From Streptomyces davaonensis JCM 4913 (GTDB lineage Bacteria; Actinomycetota; Actinomycetes; Streptomycetales; Streptomycetaceae), in assembly GCF_000349325.1 (NCBI RefSeq), contig NC_020504.1, positions 5,552,053 to 5,616,052 of the forward strand: a stretch of DNA of 64,000 nucleotides, written 5' to 3'. Under the pieces are notes generated by a model, which had not been told where the DNA came from, ran no database searches, and saw only the letters and a list, made by a program, of their open reading frames with translations. The translations under genes were made by a program, and so were the position numbers. This document shows positions 32,837-42,636 of the stretch, in pieces (positions within the stretch are counted from its first letter, which is position 1; every line of letters begins with the position of its first letter).

Positions 32837-34348
32837 CTAATCCCGCCCCAGGAAGATCGGATTGGTAAACGCCGCCAACGCCCCCGGCAACGGCCCCACC
32901 ACAGCCTCATGCCGCAACTCCGCCCGCACATAAGCCGCATAAGACGGAGAAGTCACCCACTCCACAACCCCCGCCCCCGACACCGGCAGCGGCCCACTCG
33001 TGAACAGCACCCCCTGATCCGTCACCAACCGCACATGACACCGAGGCCCACCCGCTACCTCCACCCGCACAGTCACCGGAGTATCGCGCCCGACCCGAAG
33101 CCGCTCCCCGATCCCCGCGTGCGAACCCCTCCCACCCGAGGCCGTGAAGGACAGCGACACATTCCGGGACTCGGCGACATACGACCGCCCCGCCCGAATC
33201 CCCTCCAACACGGCCTCCCGAGTCAAGTCATCGGCGAGAACCACGGTCTGCGGCGACCCCACAGGGTCAGGCGACCGATGCGCGTCGGAGTTACCCATGG
33301 CCGGGATCCAGGACCGCCCTTCCCGCACCGACGCCACCAGCATCCCGTCCCAGTCGGCCAGCGCCACCTCGTCGTCGGGCGTGTACGGCCCGTTCCACAC
33401 CTCGACCGCGTCCGCCTCCCCGAACCCGAACTTCCAGTTGCACCCGATGCAGGTGGCGTGCGGATGGGCCGGTACGACCAGCCCCCCGGCCTTGCGGATC
33501 TGCCGGGCGAACTTGCCGAACCGGTTGTCGCGGGCCCGATAGCGCCAGTCGACGAAGGTGCCGGGATCCGTGCCAAGGGCCAGGACGTGACCGTTGCGGG
33601 TGGTGACCTCCTCGCCGAGCAGCACCAGCAGATCGTCCCCGGCCGCCTCCGCCCAGTGCGCGTGCGCGGAGTGCGTGTTGTGCTCCGAGCTGTTGATGAA
33701 GTCCAGGCCCGCGGCACGCGCCAGCGAGGCGATCTCGGCGGGCGTGCGGCGGCCGTCGGAGTACCAGGAGTGCAGATGGCAGTCGCCGCGGTACCAGTCC
33801 CGGCCGCGGCCCCGGGCCCGCTCCGGCGGGTACACGGGCTCGGCGACGGGGCCGGGCTCGCCGTAGGAGAGGGTGATCGTGAGCTCGTAGGCGAGGCCCT
33901 GCGGGGCGACCGTGTAGGGGCCGAGGGCGATGTGCCAGGTGCCCTCGTTCACCGGGCCGGGGAGATACGCCGGGGTCGCGTCGTCGGCGCGGATGAAGAA
34001 CTCCGTGCGGGCGCCGCCCGACCAGCCCCGGAAGCCCTTGCCGCCGAGGTCGGTGCCGCGTTCGTCGAAGATGCCGATGTCCAGGGCGTTGCCGGGGGTT
34101 CCGGCGGGGACCGCGGGGCGGTCGTAGGTGTAGGAGACCTTGATCTCCCGTACCCCGTCCGGTACTTCGACGGGGACGTACACGAAATCGGGCGAGCCGG
34201 GCGGCAGAGTCCCGCTCACCGTGCGGGTCTCGGTGTGGTGCATGTCGTCCGCCCCTCTCGCGAAGGTCACGCTCCCCAACGTAAGCGCCGCCGCGGCGCC
34301 CGTCACGAACAGGGCGCGTCTTCCGAGCCTTGCGTCGTCATCACACAT
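32837..34348 (-). CDS. Exported PHP-domain (CehA/McbA-type) metallohydrolase
   Basis: A 503-residue protein with a twin-arginine-like N-terminus (LGRRALFVTGAAAALTLG). A beta-rich domain of about 130 residues comes first, then the PHP domain: DCHLHSWYSDG (HxH), SSEHNTHSAHAHW, HPHATCIGCNW, and GNSDAHRSPDPV. A small beta-domain ends the protein. The metal-binding set is complete, so it is an active phosphoesterase- or esterase-type hydrolase. CehA/McbA relatives hydrolyse carbamates; substrate here unknown. The gene diverges from the LLM gene at 34432. Confidence 0.85.
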   Translation of the reverse strand: MCDDDARLGRRALFVTGAAAALTLGSVTFARGADDMHHTETRTVSGTLPPGSPDFVYVPVEVPDGVREIKVSYTYDRPAVPAGTPGNALDIGIFDERGTDLGGKGFRGWSGGARTEFFIRADDATPAYLPGPVNEGTWHIALGPYTVAPQGLAYELTITLSYGEPGPVAEPVYPPERARGRGRDWYRGDCHLHSWYSDGRRTPAEIASLARAAGLDFINSSEHNTHSAHAHWAEAAGDDLLVLLGEEVTTRNGHVLALGTDPGTFVDWRYRARDNRFGKFARQIRKAGGLVVPAHPHATCIGCNWKFGFGEADAVEVWNGPYTPDDEVALADWDGMLVASVREGRSWIPAMGNSDAHRSPDPVGSPQTVVLADDLTREAVLEGIRAGRSYVAESRNVSLSFTASGGRGSHAGIGERLRVGRDTPVTVRVEVAGGPRCHVRLVTDQGVLFTSGPLPVSGAGVVEWVTSPSYAAYVRAELRHEAVVGPLPGALAAFTNPIFLGRD

Positions 34349-34431
34349 GTCCCGGAGTGTTCCCCGCCGGCATGAACTCGTAAGGAAGGGCCGGTATCGA
34401 CTTCTTACGCCACCGCCGGTACAGATGGGCC

Positions 34432-35280
34432 ATGAGAATCGCCGTCACGATCTTCCTGACCGACGAGACGATCACCCCGACCCGGCTCGCCCGAGAGCTG
34501 GAGCAGCGTGGGTTCGCGGGGCTGTATCTGCCCGAGCACACCCACATCCCCGTCGAGCGCACCACGCCGTACCCGGCGGGCGGTGAACTGCCGCCCGAGT
34601 ACGGCCGTACCCTCGACCCCTTCGTCGCGCTCGGCCAGGCCGCCGCCGTGACCGAGCGGCTGGGCCTCGGCACCGGGATCACGCTGGTCGCCCAGCACGA
34701 CCCGATCGCCCTGGCCAAGCAGATCGCCACCGTCGACCACCTCTCCGACGGCCGGCTGACCCTCGGCCTCGGCTTCGGCTGGAACGTCGAGGAGGCCGCC
34801 GATCACGGCGTCGACTGGCGCACCCGACGTGACCTGGTCCGCGACCGGATGGCCCTGATGCGCGCGCTGTGGTCGGAGGAACCGACGGCCTACGAGGGCG
34901 AGTTCGGCGGAGTCCGCGCCTCCCACGCCTACCCCAAGCCGGTGCAGAAGCCGCGCGGCCCGGTCATCGGCCCCCGCACGCTGGTAGGCGGCGCCGCGGG
35001 CCCCAAACTCTTCTCCCACGTCTGCGACTACGCCGACGGCTGGATGCCCATCGGCGGCCGAGGCCTGACCGAGACCCTCCCGGTGCTGCGCGAAGCCTGG
35101 ACGGACGCCGGCCGCGACCCCGCCGCGCTCCAGGTGGTGCCGTACGCCATCTACCCCAGCGCCGGGAAGCTGGCGCACTACGCGGACCTTGGCATCGAGG
35201 AGGTCGTGGCGCAACTGCCGCCGGCGGGGGAGGCGGAAGTGCTCCGGGTGCTGGACGACTACGCCGCCTACCTCGGCTGA
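34432..35280 (+). CDS. LLM-class F420-dependent oxidoreductase
   Basis: A 282-residue luciferase-like oxidoreductase. Visible motifs are GLYLPEHTHIPVERTTPYP, RLGLGTGITLVAQHDPI, KQIATVDHLSDGRLTLGLGFGWNVEE and GWMPIGGRGLTETLPVLRE. The EHTHIP and GFGWN motifs are typical of TIGR03619 F420 enzymes of actinobacteria. It ends 30 bases before the FO synthase gene on the same strand, so both may be transcribed together, although many genes that use F420 are not linked to its synthesis. Confidence 0.88.
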   Translation: MRIAVTIFLTDETITPTRLARELEQRGFAGLYLPEHTHIPVERTTPYPAGGELPPEYGRTLDPFVALGQAAAVTERLGLGTGITLVAQHDPIALAKQIATVDHLSDGRLTLGLGFGWNVEEAADHGVDWRTRRDLVRDRMALMRALWSEEPTAYEGEFGGVRASHAYPKPVQKPRGPVIGPRTLVGGAAGPKLFSHVCDYADGWMPIGGRGLTETLPVLREAWTDAGRDPAALQVVPYAIYPSAGKLAHYADLGIEEVVAQLPPAGEAEVLRVLDDYAAYLG

Positions 35281-35309
35281 CCTGATCACCTCGACCGTAT
35301 GCTCGAAGG

Positions 35310-37922
35310 ATGACGACTTCGGCGACGAACGGAACCGGCCCCACCGACCGCCCCGGCGGCAGCGGTCCGACCGAGAACTCCATGCGTCGCGCCCTGAAAC
35401 GAGCAAGGGACGGCGTCGCCCTCGACGTCACCGAGGCGGCCGTGCTGCTCCAAGCACGGGGCGAGGCCCTCACCGACCTCACCGCGTCCGCCGCCCGAGT
35501 ACGCGACGCCGGTCTCGAACAAGCAGGCCGCCCCGGCGTCATCACGTACTCCAAGAGCGTCTTCATCCCCCTCACCCGGCTCTGCCGTGACAAGTGCCAC
35601 TACTGCACCTTCGTCACGGTCCCCGGCAAGCTGCGCCGCGCAGGGCACGGGATGTTCATGTCCCCGGACGAGGTGCTGGACATCGCCCGCAAGGGCGCCG
35701 CCCTCGGCTGCAAGGAAGCCCTCATCACCCTCGGCGACAAGCCCGAGGACCGCTGGCCCGAGGCCAGGGAGTGGCTGGACGCCCACGGGTACGACGACAC
35801 CATCGCCTACGTCCGCGCGATCTCCATCCGGATCCTGGAGGAGACGGGACTGCTCCCGCACCTCAACCCGGGCGTCATGAGCTGGACCGACTTCCAGCGG
35901 CTCAAGCCCGTCGCACCCTCCATGGGCATGATGCTGGAGACCACCGCCACCCGCCTGTGGTCGGAGCCCGGCGGCCCCCACCACGGCTCCCCGGACAAGG
36001 AACCGGCCGTCCGCCTGCGCGTCCTGGAGGACGCCGGCCGTTCGTCCGTGCCCTTCACCTCGGGAATCCTGATCGGCATCGGCGAGACGTACGAGGAGCG
36101 TGCCGAGTCCCTCTTCGCCCTCCGCAAGATCTCCCGCGCCTACCACGGCATCCAGGAACTGATCATCCAGAACTTCCGGGCCAAGCCGGACACGGCGATG
36201 CGCGGCATGCCGGACGCGGAACTGGACGAGCTGGTCGCGACCGTGGCCGTCGCCCGGCACCTCATGGGTCCGAGTGCCTGCCTTCAGGCCCCGCCGAACC
36301 TCGTGGACTCCGAGTACGAGCGGCTCATCGGCGCCGGGATCGACGACTGGGGCGGGGTCTCCCCGCTGACCATCGACCATGTGAACCCCGAGCGGCCCTG
36401 GCCGCAGATCGAGGAGCTGGCCGAGCGTTCCCGCACCGCCGGGTTCGAGCTGCGTGAACGGCTGTGCGTGTACCCGGAGTTCGTGCGCCGCGGAGAGCCC
36501 TGGCTGGACCCGCGGCTGCGCCCGCACGTGGCGGCGCTGGCGGACCCGGAGACGGGCCTCGCCCTGGAGAGTGCCGTCGTGGAGGGGCGCCCCTGGCAGG
36601 AGCCCGAGGAGGCGTTCGAGGCGAGCGGCCGTACGGATCTGCACGCCACGATCGACACCGAGGGCCGTACGTCCGACCGGCGCGACGACTTCGACGAGGT
36701 GTACGGCGACTGGGGCGCCCTGCGCGAGGCCGCCGCGCCCGGCATGGTCCCGGAGCGCATCGACACCGACGTCCGGGCTGCCCTGGCGACGGCGGCCGAC
36801 GACCCGACGAAGCTGACGGACGCCGAGGCCCTCGCGCTGCTGCACGCCGACGGACCGGCACTGGACGCGCTGACCCGGATCGCCGACGACGTCCGCAGGG
36901 CGGCGGTCGGCGACGATGTGACGTACATCGTCACGCGGAACATCAACTTCACGAACGTCTGCTACACCGGCTGCCGCTTCTGCGCCTTCGCCCAGCGCCG
37001 CACGGACGCCGACGCCTACACGCTCTCCTTGGAGCAGGTCGCCGACCGGGCCCAGCAGGCCTGGGACGTGGGCGCGGTGGAGGTCTGCATGCAGGGCGGG
37101 ATCCATCCCGACCTGCCGGGGACGGCGTACTTCGACATCGCGCGGGCGGTGAAGGCCCGGGTCCCCGGGATGCATGTGCACGCCTTCTCGCCGATGGAGG
37201 TCGTCAACGGCGCCACCCGCACCGGCATGCCGATCCGCGAGTGGCTGACCGCGGCCAAGGAGGCGGGCCTGGACTCGATCCCCGGCACGGCGGCGGAGAT
37301 CCTGGACGACGAGGTCCGCTGGGTGCTCACCAAGGGCAAGCTGCCCACGGCGACCTGGATCGAGGTGATCACCACGGCGCACGAGCTGGGCATCCGCTCC
37401 TCCTCGACGATGATGTACGGCCATGTCGACCAGCCGCGCCACTGGCTCGCCCACTTCCGCACCCTGGCCCGCATCCAGCAACAGACAGGCGGCTTCACGG
37501 AGTTCGTGACGCTCCCCTTCATCCACACCAACGCGCCGGTGTACCTCGCCGGCATCGCACGCCCCGGCCCGACCATCCGCGACAACCGCGCGGTGACGGC
37601 GATGGCCCGCCTCCTCCTGCACCCGCACATCCCCAACATCCAGACGAGCTGGGTGAAGCTCGGCGCGGAGGGCGCGGCGGAGATGCTCCGCTCGGGCGCC
37701 AACGACCTCGGCGGCACGTTGATGGAGGAGACGATCTCCCGGATGGCGGGTTCCTCGTACGGCTCCTACAAGTCGGTCAAGGATCTTGTCGCGGTGGCCG
37801 AGGCGGCAGGCCGCCCCGCTCGCCCGCGCACCACGCTGTACGGCGAGGTCCCGGAGGAACGGCAGCGGGCGGCGGTGGCCTCGGACGGGCACCTGCCGGA
37901 GCTGCTGCCGGTGCTGGACTGA
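35310..37922 (+). CDS. fbiC: FO synthase, bifunctional CofG/CofH radical SAM enzyme
   Basis: An 870-residue fused radical SAM enzyme that makes FO (7,8-didemethyl-8-hydroxy-5-deazariboflavin), the chromophore of coenzyme F420, from a flavin precursor and tyrosine. The two iron-sulfur motifs are CX3CX2C at residues 92-99 (CRDKCHYC) and 551-558 (CYTGCRFC), one in each half. The CofG half has [13 protein letters not shown]; the CofH half has [13 protein letters not shown] and [13 protein letters not shown]. Fusion in a single chain is the actinobacterial form. Cofactor supply for the five F420-family enzymes in this window is a natural role. Confidence 0.96.
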   Translation: MTTSATNGTGPTDRPGGSGPTENSMRRALKRARDGVALDVTEAAVLLQARGEALTDLTASAARVRDAGLEQAGRPGVITYSKSVFIPLTRLCRDKCHYCTFVTVPGKLRRAGHGMFMSPDEVLDIARKGAALGCKEALITLGDKPEDRWPEAREWLDAHGYDDTIAYVRAISIRILEETGLLPHLNPGVMSWTDFQRLKPVAPSMGMMLETTATRLWSEPGGPHHGSPDKEPAVRLRVLEDAGRSSVPFTSGILIGIGETYEERAESLFALRKISRAYHGIQELIIQNFRAKPDTAMRGMPDAELDELVATVAVARHLMGPSACLQAPPNLVDSEYERLIGAGIDDWGGVSPLTIDHVNPERPWPQIEELAERSRTAGFELRERLCVYPEFVRRGEPWLDPRLRPHVAALADPETGLALESAVVEGRPWQEPEEAFEASGRTDLHATIDTEGRTSDRRDDFDEVYGDWGALREAAAPGMVPERIDTDVRAALATAADDPTKLTDAEALALLHADGPALDALTRIADDVRRAAVGDDVTYIVTRNINFTNVCYTGCRFCAFAQRRTDADAYTLSLEQVADRAQQAWDVGAVEVCMQGGIHPDLPGTAYFDIARAVKARVPGMHVHAFSPMEVVNGATRTGMPIREWLTAAKEAGLDSIPGTAAEILDDEVRWVLTKGKLPTATWIEVITTAHELGIRSSSTMMYGHVDQPRHWLAHFRTLARIQQQTGGFTEFVTLPFIHTNAPVYLAGIARPGPTIRDNRAVTAMARLLLHPHIPNIQTSWVKLGAEGAAEMLRSGANDLGGTLMEETISRMAGSSYGSYKSVKDLVAVAEAAGRPARPRTTLYGEVPEERQRAAVASDGHLPELLPVLD

Positions 37923-37990
37923 GGGCGGGGGGCCGGACGGCTGGCAGTACGATGATCCGACCCTGTCGGTGAGCTGAGGAGATCCGTGCC

Positions 37991-38548
37991 GTGCCTTCCC
38001 CGAAGGTCTGGGTGACCGGTCTGACGGTAGGGGCGACAGCAGTGGTCGTCGCCCTCGCCGTACAGGCGGACCGGGGCCCGAAGCCCACCGCCACGGCCAC
38101 CCCGCCGAGCGCCTCCGCCACCGCCGAGCCCGCGCCCAAGGAGACCGAGTCCGCCAAGCCGACCCGGGTGCCGGACGGCTCCGGCACGGGCCGCCGGATC
38201 GTGTACTCGCTCGGCCAGAAGCGGGTGTGGCTGGTGGACGAGAGCGAGGCCACGCGCCGGACGTTCACCGTGTGGCCGGGTACCGTCGACCCCGATCCGG
38301 GCAAGTACACGGTCGGTCAGCGCACCGAGGACCCGATCACCGGGTCGGACGGCGTGAAGATCGAGCACGTGGTGTACTTCGCCGTCGCGTCCGGCGTGAA
38401 CGTCGCCTTCTCCAACGCGGTGGACGGCTCCTCGCCGCCCCCGCCCGAGTCCGGGACCCGGACCGGCGGGATCCGGATGAAGACGGGGGACGGCTCGGCG
38501 CTGTGGAAGTTCGGGACGGCGGGGACGACCGTGACGGTCGTCGAGTAG
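37991..38548 (+). CDS. YkuD-like (L,D-transpeptidase fold) exported protein without catalytic residues
   Basis: A 185-residue protein. GTG 37991 has a GAGGAG site. It starts with a membrane anchor (VWVTGLTVGATAVVVALAV), a 35-residue Thr/Ala/Pro/Lys linker, then a beta-rich domain of about 115 residues. The end, RTGGIRMKTGDGSALWKF and GTTVTVVE, aligns with the L,D-transpeptidase motif SHGC(I/V)R..DA..LW, but His and Cys are replaced by Thr and Gly, and the upstream catalytic His is also absent. It is probably a non-enzymatic wall-binding or scaffold relative. The fold call is my reading of the motif. Confidence 0.72.
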   Translation: MPSPKVWVTGLTVGATAVVVALAVQADRGPKPTATATPPSASATAEPAPKETESAKPTRVPDGSGTGRRIVYSLGQKRVWLVDESEATRRTFTVWPGTVDPDPGKYTVGQRTEDPITGSDGVKIEHVVYFAVASGVNVAFSNAVDGSSPPPPESGTRTGGIRMKTGDGSALWKFGTAGTTVTVVE

Positions 38549-38566
38549 AGAGCGGGGGTACTGGCA

Positions 38567-38764
38567 GTGGGCGTATTGATCCTTGCCCTGATTCTGGCGC
38601 TGGTCATTGGTGGCTGCGTCTGTGTCGTGTGGACGAGCCGGGGTACGGCCCCGCGCTGGGCGCGCATGGTGGCCGCCGTGACGCGGGGCCTCGGTGAGCT
38701 GCTGACGGTGCTGATGAAGTCCAACAAGGGGTCGAGCAGGAGCAGTAACAGCTCGGACGACTGA
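38567..38764 (+). CDS. Small single-pass membrane protein
   Basis: A 65-residue protein starting at GTG, 18 bases after the YkuD-like gene, preceded by GCGGGGGTACT. One hydrophobic segment at the N-terminus (LILALILALVIGGCVCVVW) is followed by a basic, amphipathic middle and a Ser/Asp tail (SSRSSNSSDD). No family was recognised. It probably shares a transcript with the gene before it. Its stop directly abuts the stop of the convergent DUF2165 gene. Confidence 0.65.
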   Translation: MGVLILALILALVIGGCVCVVWTSRGTAPRWARMVAAVTRGLGELLTVLMKSNKGSSRSSNSSDD

Positions 38765-39262
38765 TTACGTGTCGGATGCGGTCGGCAGGTGGTTGACGAT
38801 CAGCACGATGCCGCTGAACACGAAGACCCGGGTCGCGGCGTCCAGTCCGTTCCAGTCCCCGGACTGCCACATGGCGAACCACTCACCGCCGATCGCGATG
38901 AACCCGGCTCCGAACAGCAGCATGACCATGAGCAGCCCGTAGGTGGACCAGCGCCGGGCGGCCCGGTCGCCCTGCCGGAACCAGAGCCAGGTGCCGTATA
39001 TCAGGACGAGGGCGGCGAGGGTCTCCCAGACGATGATGGCGACGTACGCCGTGTCCTGAAGTCCCTTGCTGGTGATGGCTCTCCACATCAGATCGTCGTC
39101 CTTGAACGTGGTGTCCATCGCCAGGACGTGCTGCACGAACTGCTGGTTCGTCCCGAAGTCCGTGATGTTCCCGAAGGCGACGAGGGCCATGTAGAGGGCG
39201 ACGCTCGCGGTGAGCAGGGTGGCGGTGAGACGGAGGGCGTTGCGTGGGGGTGTCGATGCCAT
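38765..39262 (-). CDS. DUF2165 integral membrane protein
   Basis: A 165-residue membrane protein with four predicted helices (LRLTATLLTASVALYMALVAF; YVAIIVWETLAALVLIYGTW; STYGLLMVMLLFGAGFIAI; VFVFSGIVLIVNHL). The polar signatures FGNITDFGTNQQFVQHVL and MDTTFKDDDLMWRAI match the DUF2165 family. Function unknown. Two in-frame ATG codons (39271 and 39262) are possible; the second has better spacing from GGGGGA. It is divergent from the STAND ATPase gene. Confidence 0.85.
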   Translation of the reverse strand: MASTPPRNALRLTATLLTASVALYMALVAFGNITDFGTNQQFVQHVLAMDTTFKDDDLMWRAITSKGLQDTAYVAIIVWETLAALVLIYGTWLWFRQGDRAARRWSTYGLLMVMLLFGAGFIAIGGEWFAMWQSGDWNGLDAATRVFVFSGIVLIVNHLPTASDT

Positions 39263-39322
39263 GACGGCCATCTTCCCCCGGCGCGGCGGTGTGATCCACG
39301 GCCACTGAGCAAGAATGGCCGC

Positions 39323-42300
39323 ATGGCGCAGGCGGAACCGTCGATGCAGGAACTGATCGGCCGGCGTAAGCGGGCGGGATTCGTCGGGCGGGGTGCGGAG
39401 TTGGCCCGCTTCCGGGAGAACCTCGACCTGCCGCCGGACGACGACCGACACAGCTTCCTCTTCCATGTCCACGGCACGGGAGGCGTCGGAAAGTCTTCGC
39501 TGCTGGGGAAGTTGGCCGAGATCGCGACGGCTGCCGGGGCGCTGACGGCCACGCTGGACGAGACGGTGCAGGGCGTGCCGGAGGTGCTGGGGGCAATCAG
39601 CGCCCAATTCGCCGTGCAGGGCGCAGAGTTGCCGGAACTCGACAAGAAGCTGGCCGCCTACCGTCAGCGCCGCCAGGAGGCGGAGTCCGCCTGGGCGGAG
39701 CCGGACGCGGACCCCGACGCGCGCTTTCGTACCGGCGACGACGTCCAACTGGCCCTGGAGCCACTGAAGGTACTGACCCCGGTGCTGGTCTCGGAACTGA
39801 ATCGCATCGCCGAACGCCGGTCCTGGATCGCCCTGTTCTTCGACACGTACGAGCGCACGGGCCCCTTCCTGGACGCCTGGCTGTTGGACCTGACGATGAC
39901 CGGCCGCTACGGCACGCTTCCCGCGAACACCGTCGTCACGCTCGCCGGCAGGGAAGGCCCGGACCCCGCCCGCTGGGGCGACTACGCGGGCTTCGTGACC
40001 GAGTTCCCCCTGGAGCCCTTCACCGAGCCGGAGGCCCGCGAACTCCTTTCGGCCAAAGGGCTGGTGGAGGAGGGGGCGGTGCGGGAGGTGTTGCGGCTGT
40101 CCCACCGGCTGCCGTTGTTGGTGTCGATCCTTGCGGAGCAGCCGGGCGGGGCGGTCGGCGAGGCGGACGATCCCACGGCCACGGCGGTGGAGCGGTTCCT
40201 GAAGTGGGAGCGGGATCCGGGGCGTAGGGAGGCGGCACTGGCGTGCGCGTTCCCGCGTCGGCTCGACGGGGACGTGTTCGAGGTCGCGGTCCAGGACGCG
40301 GGGGAGGGGTCGTACGGCTGGTTGTGCGAGCTGTCGTTCGTGAGCGAGCGGGCGGGCGGGGCCCGCTACCACGACGTCGTGCGTACGGCGATGCTCCGAC
40401 TCCAGCGGTCGCGCGCGCCGCGCCTTTGGGCCGGGCGGCATGCGCGGCTGGCGGAGGCGTATGGGCGGTGGCGGGCGGATGCGGGGGACGGGATCGCCGA
40501 GGAGAGGCTGTGGTTCGACGGGACGTGGCGAGAGCTACGGGCGGAGGAGCTGTACCACCTGCTGTGCGCCCGGCCCCGTGCGGCCCTGAGCCAGGCTCTC
40601 GCGGACGTGGTGGAGGCGTGTCGCGAGGACTTGGCTGCCGCGGGAGCGTGTGCGCGGGCGTTGGCTGACGCGGGCGCGGACGCCGGGGCGAATGAACTGT
40701 CGGTCTGGGGGCGGGAACTCCTGGACGCTCTCTCGGGGGAGTCGGGCGGCATCCTGGCAACAGCGGACCTGGTGCTGAACCGTCCAGGGCCCGACACGCG
40801 GACGCGAGCGGCGGCACATGCCTTGCGGGGGAGGGAACTCACGAAGGAGGGGGAGTTCGCGCGGGCCATCGACGAGTGCAACCGGGCCCTGGCCCTGGAT
40901 CCGCAGTCCGCATGGGTCTTTCACGACCGAGGCGTCGCCCTTGCGGCACAGGGCGATGTCACGGCGGCACTCGCTGACCTCGAACAGGCCGAAGCGCTCC
41001 GGCCCGACGACGTACGAATCCTGATCAACCAACAGCCGATCCTTCAGATGCTGGGACGGCACGAAGACGTGGTGGCGGGCTGCGACCGTGTGATCGCGCT
41101 CGATCCGATGCAAGCGCGCGCTTGGGCAAACCGGGGGCAGAGCAGACATGCCCTGGGTGATTCCACCGGAGCACTGAGCGACTTCGACCGGGCGCTGAGC
41201 ATCGAGGGCGACTATCTGTGGGCCTTGGTGCGCCGGTCCAGGGTGTACCGATCCCAAGGGCGGCTGGACGAGTCGTTCGCTGATCTGGACCGCGCGGTGG
41301 ACCTGGCTCCGGCCAGCGCATGGCTGGCGTCAGAGCGCGGGGACGCCTATCGGCTGGTGGACCGGTTCGAGGAAGCGGTGCGGGAACTCGGGCGGGCCTG
41401 TGAACTCGTTCCCGACTACGCCTCGGCGCACGCGGGGCGCGGCTACGCGCTGGCGGAACTGGGCCGTCATGAGGAAGCGCGGGCGGCGTACGACCGGGCG
41501 ATCGAGTTGAACGCCGACTACCCCTGGGCGCTCGTGCACCGTGCCTCCCTCAAGGGTGAACTGGGCGACCAGGAAGGGATGTTCACTGACCTGGACCGGG
41601 CAGTGGCGATCGATGGCTCCGGTTGGGCCATCGTGAGGCGCGCGGCGGCCCACCAAGGCGTCGGTCACCACGCGGAGGCATTGGCGGACGTCGGCAGGGC
41701 GGAAGAGCTGGGGCGGAGCGACCCGGAGCTGCTGGTCCTACGGGCGGGCATTCTGTACAGACTGGGCCGGACCGTAGAGGCGGTGACTCTGCTCGACCAG
41801 GCATGGCCACAGCCGGACCGGACCGTGGCTCTGAACCCCCGCGACGTGGCCCTGTACGCCTTGCGGATAGGGATGTGCCTCACGCTCGGCCGGCTTCCCC
41901 AAGCCTTGGCCGATGCCGAGCAGTTCGATCCGCGGGATCTGGAGAACCCGGGCATGGTTCAGCTCAGCGCACTTGTCTTCATCCTGTCCGGTCGGCATGA
42001 CGAGGCACGCCGTCTGTTGGACGGGCTGTGGGAGGACGCGGCACGGGAGGAGAACTGGCCCATCGCTCAACTGTGTTGGCTCTCGGCCGCTGTGGCGGGG
42101 CGGTGGGACCAGGCATCCGGCATTGCCACGTGGATGCGGGACCACGCGGACCCCGTCTCGGTTCCGCCGTTCGCGGAAACGGAGGAGTTCCGCCCCTTCG
42201 AGCCGTTGTTCCGGTCGCACCCGCAGAGGACAGACAACGCCGACATGATGATCGCTTACGCCCGTGGCGAGTGGGCGGCCGCCGACAGCGCGCTCGCCGA

Positions 42301-42460
42301 CATCCTGGCCCGCACCAGCGAATGGCTTCCGCTCGCCCAACTGGCCAACTACCTCCGCATCCTGGCCCACTGCCCTGGCGTCGACTGGACCCAACTCGCC
42401 TCCCGCGTCAGGGAGGTCGAGAACGCCCGCGACGCCGTTCAGGCGCGTTACGCGGAGTAG
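39323..42460 (+). CDS. STAND-type NTPase with C-terminal TPR repeats
   Basis: A 1045-residue protein. A short N-terminus (MQELIGRRKRAGFVGRGAEL) leads straight into the ATPase domain with Walker A GTGGVGKSSL at residues 51-60 and a Walker B-like LFFDTYERTG near 172-181. A helical region follows to about 500, then at least eight TPR-like repeats (for example AFARAIDECNRALALDP type and AALADLEQAEALRPDD type) up to 860. No effector, DNA-binding or toxin domain is seen at the N-terminus, unlike AfsR. It may be a signalling scaffold. A weak ribosome site precedes ATG 39323. It converges with the DUF397 gene, overlapping by 13 bases. Confidence 0.85.
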   Translation: MAQAEPSMQELIGRRKRAGFVGRGAELARFRENLDLPPDDDRHSFLFHVHGTGGVGKSSLLGKLAEIATAAGALTATLDETVQGVPEVLGAISAQFAVQGAELPELDKKLAAYRQRRQEAESAWAEPDADPDARFRTGDDVQLALEPLKVLTPVLVSELNRIAERRSWIALFFDTYERTGPFLDAWLLDLTMTGRYGTLPANTVVTLAGREGPDPARWGDYAGFVTEFPLEPFTEPEARELLSAKGLVEEGAVREVLRLSHRLPLLVSILAEQPGGAVGEADDPTATAVERFLKWERDPGRREAALACAFPRRLDGDVFEVAVQDAGEGSYGWLCELSFVSERAGGARYHDVVRTAMLRLQRSRAPRLWAGRHARLAEAYGRWRADAGDGIAEERLWFDGTWRELRAEELYHLLCARPRAALSQALADVVEACREDLAAAGACARALADAGADAGANELSVWGRELLDALSGESGGILATADLVLNRPGPDTRTRAAAHALRGRELTKEGEFARAIDECNRALALDPQSAWVFHDRGVALAAQGDVTAALADLEQAEALRPDDVRILINQQPILQMLGRHEDVVAGCDRVIALDPMQARAWANRGQSRHALGDSTGALSDFDRALSIEGDYLWALVRRSRVYRSQGRLDESFADLDRAVDLAPASAWLASERGDAYRLVDRFEEAVRELGRACELVPDYASAHAGRGYALAELGRHEEARAAYDRAIELNADYPWALVHRASLKGELGDQEGMFTDLDRAVAIDGSGWAIVRRAAAHQGVGHHAEALADVGRAEELGRSDPELLVLRAGILYRLGRTVEAVTLLDQAWPQPDRTVALNPRDVALYALRIGMCLTLGRLPQALADAEQFDPRDLENPGMVQLSALVFILSGRHDEARRLLDGLWEDAAREENWPIAQLCWLSAAVAGRWDQASGIATWMRDHADPVSVPPFAETEEFRPFEPLFRSHPQRTDNADMMIAYARGEWAAADSALADILARTSEWLPLAQLANYLRILAHCPGVDWTQLASRVREVENARDAVQARYAE

Positions 42461-42636
42461 GTGTTGACGAAGGTCGACCAGGCGTCGTTGCCGAAGGCGA
42501 GTTGGGCGCCGTCTCGGTTCTTGGAGTCGCGTATGTGGATGGTGGGGGCGGCGGGGGATACGGCGACCTCGACGCAGTCGGGGCCGTCGGCGCTGCTGTA
42601 GCTGCTCTTGAACCACGTCAGCGGGGTGGGGGTCAT
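42448..42636 (-). CDS. DUF397 small protein
   Basis: A 62-residue DUF397 protein: WFKSSYSSADGPDCVEVAV, then IHIRDSKNRDGAQLAF and a WSTFV end, all family hallmarks. Such proteins are found almost only in actinomycetes next to XRE/DUF5753 regulators, and some pairs behave as regulator/co-regulator or toxin-antitoxin-like modules. Its ATG overlaps the stop of the XRE gene (ATGA), so the two are translated together. Confidence 0.92.
   Translation of the reverse strand: MTPTPLTWFKSSYSSADGPDCVEVAVSPAAPTIHIRDSKNRDGAQLAFGNDAWSTFVNTYSA

Noticed and set aside
32837..34348. PHP protein considered as a DNA polymerase-type exonuclease
   Set aside because: The Tat-like signal and the beta-rich N-terminus fit the exported CehA/McbA group, not polymerase subunits.
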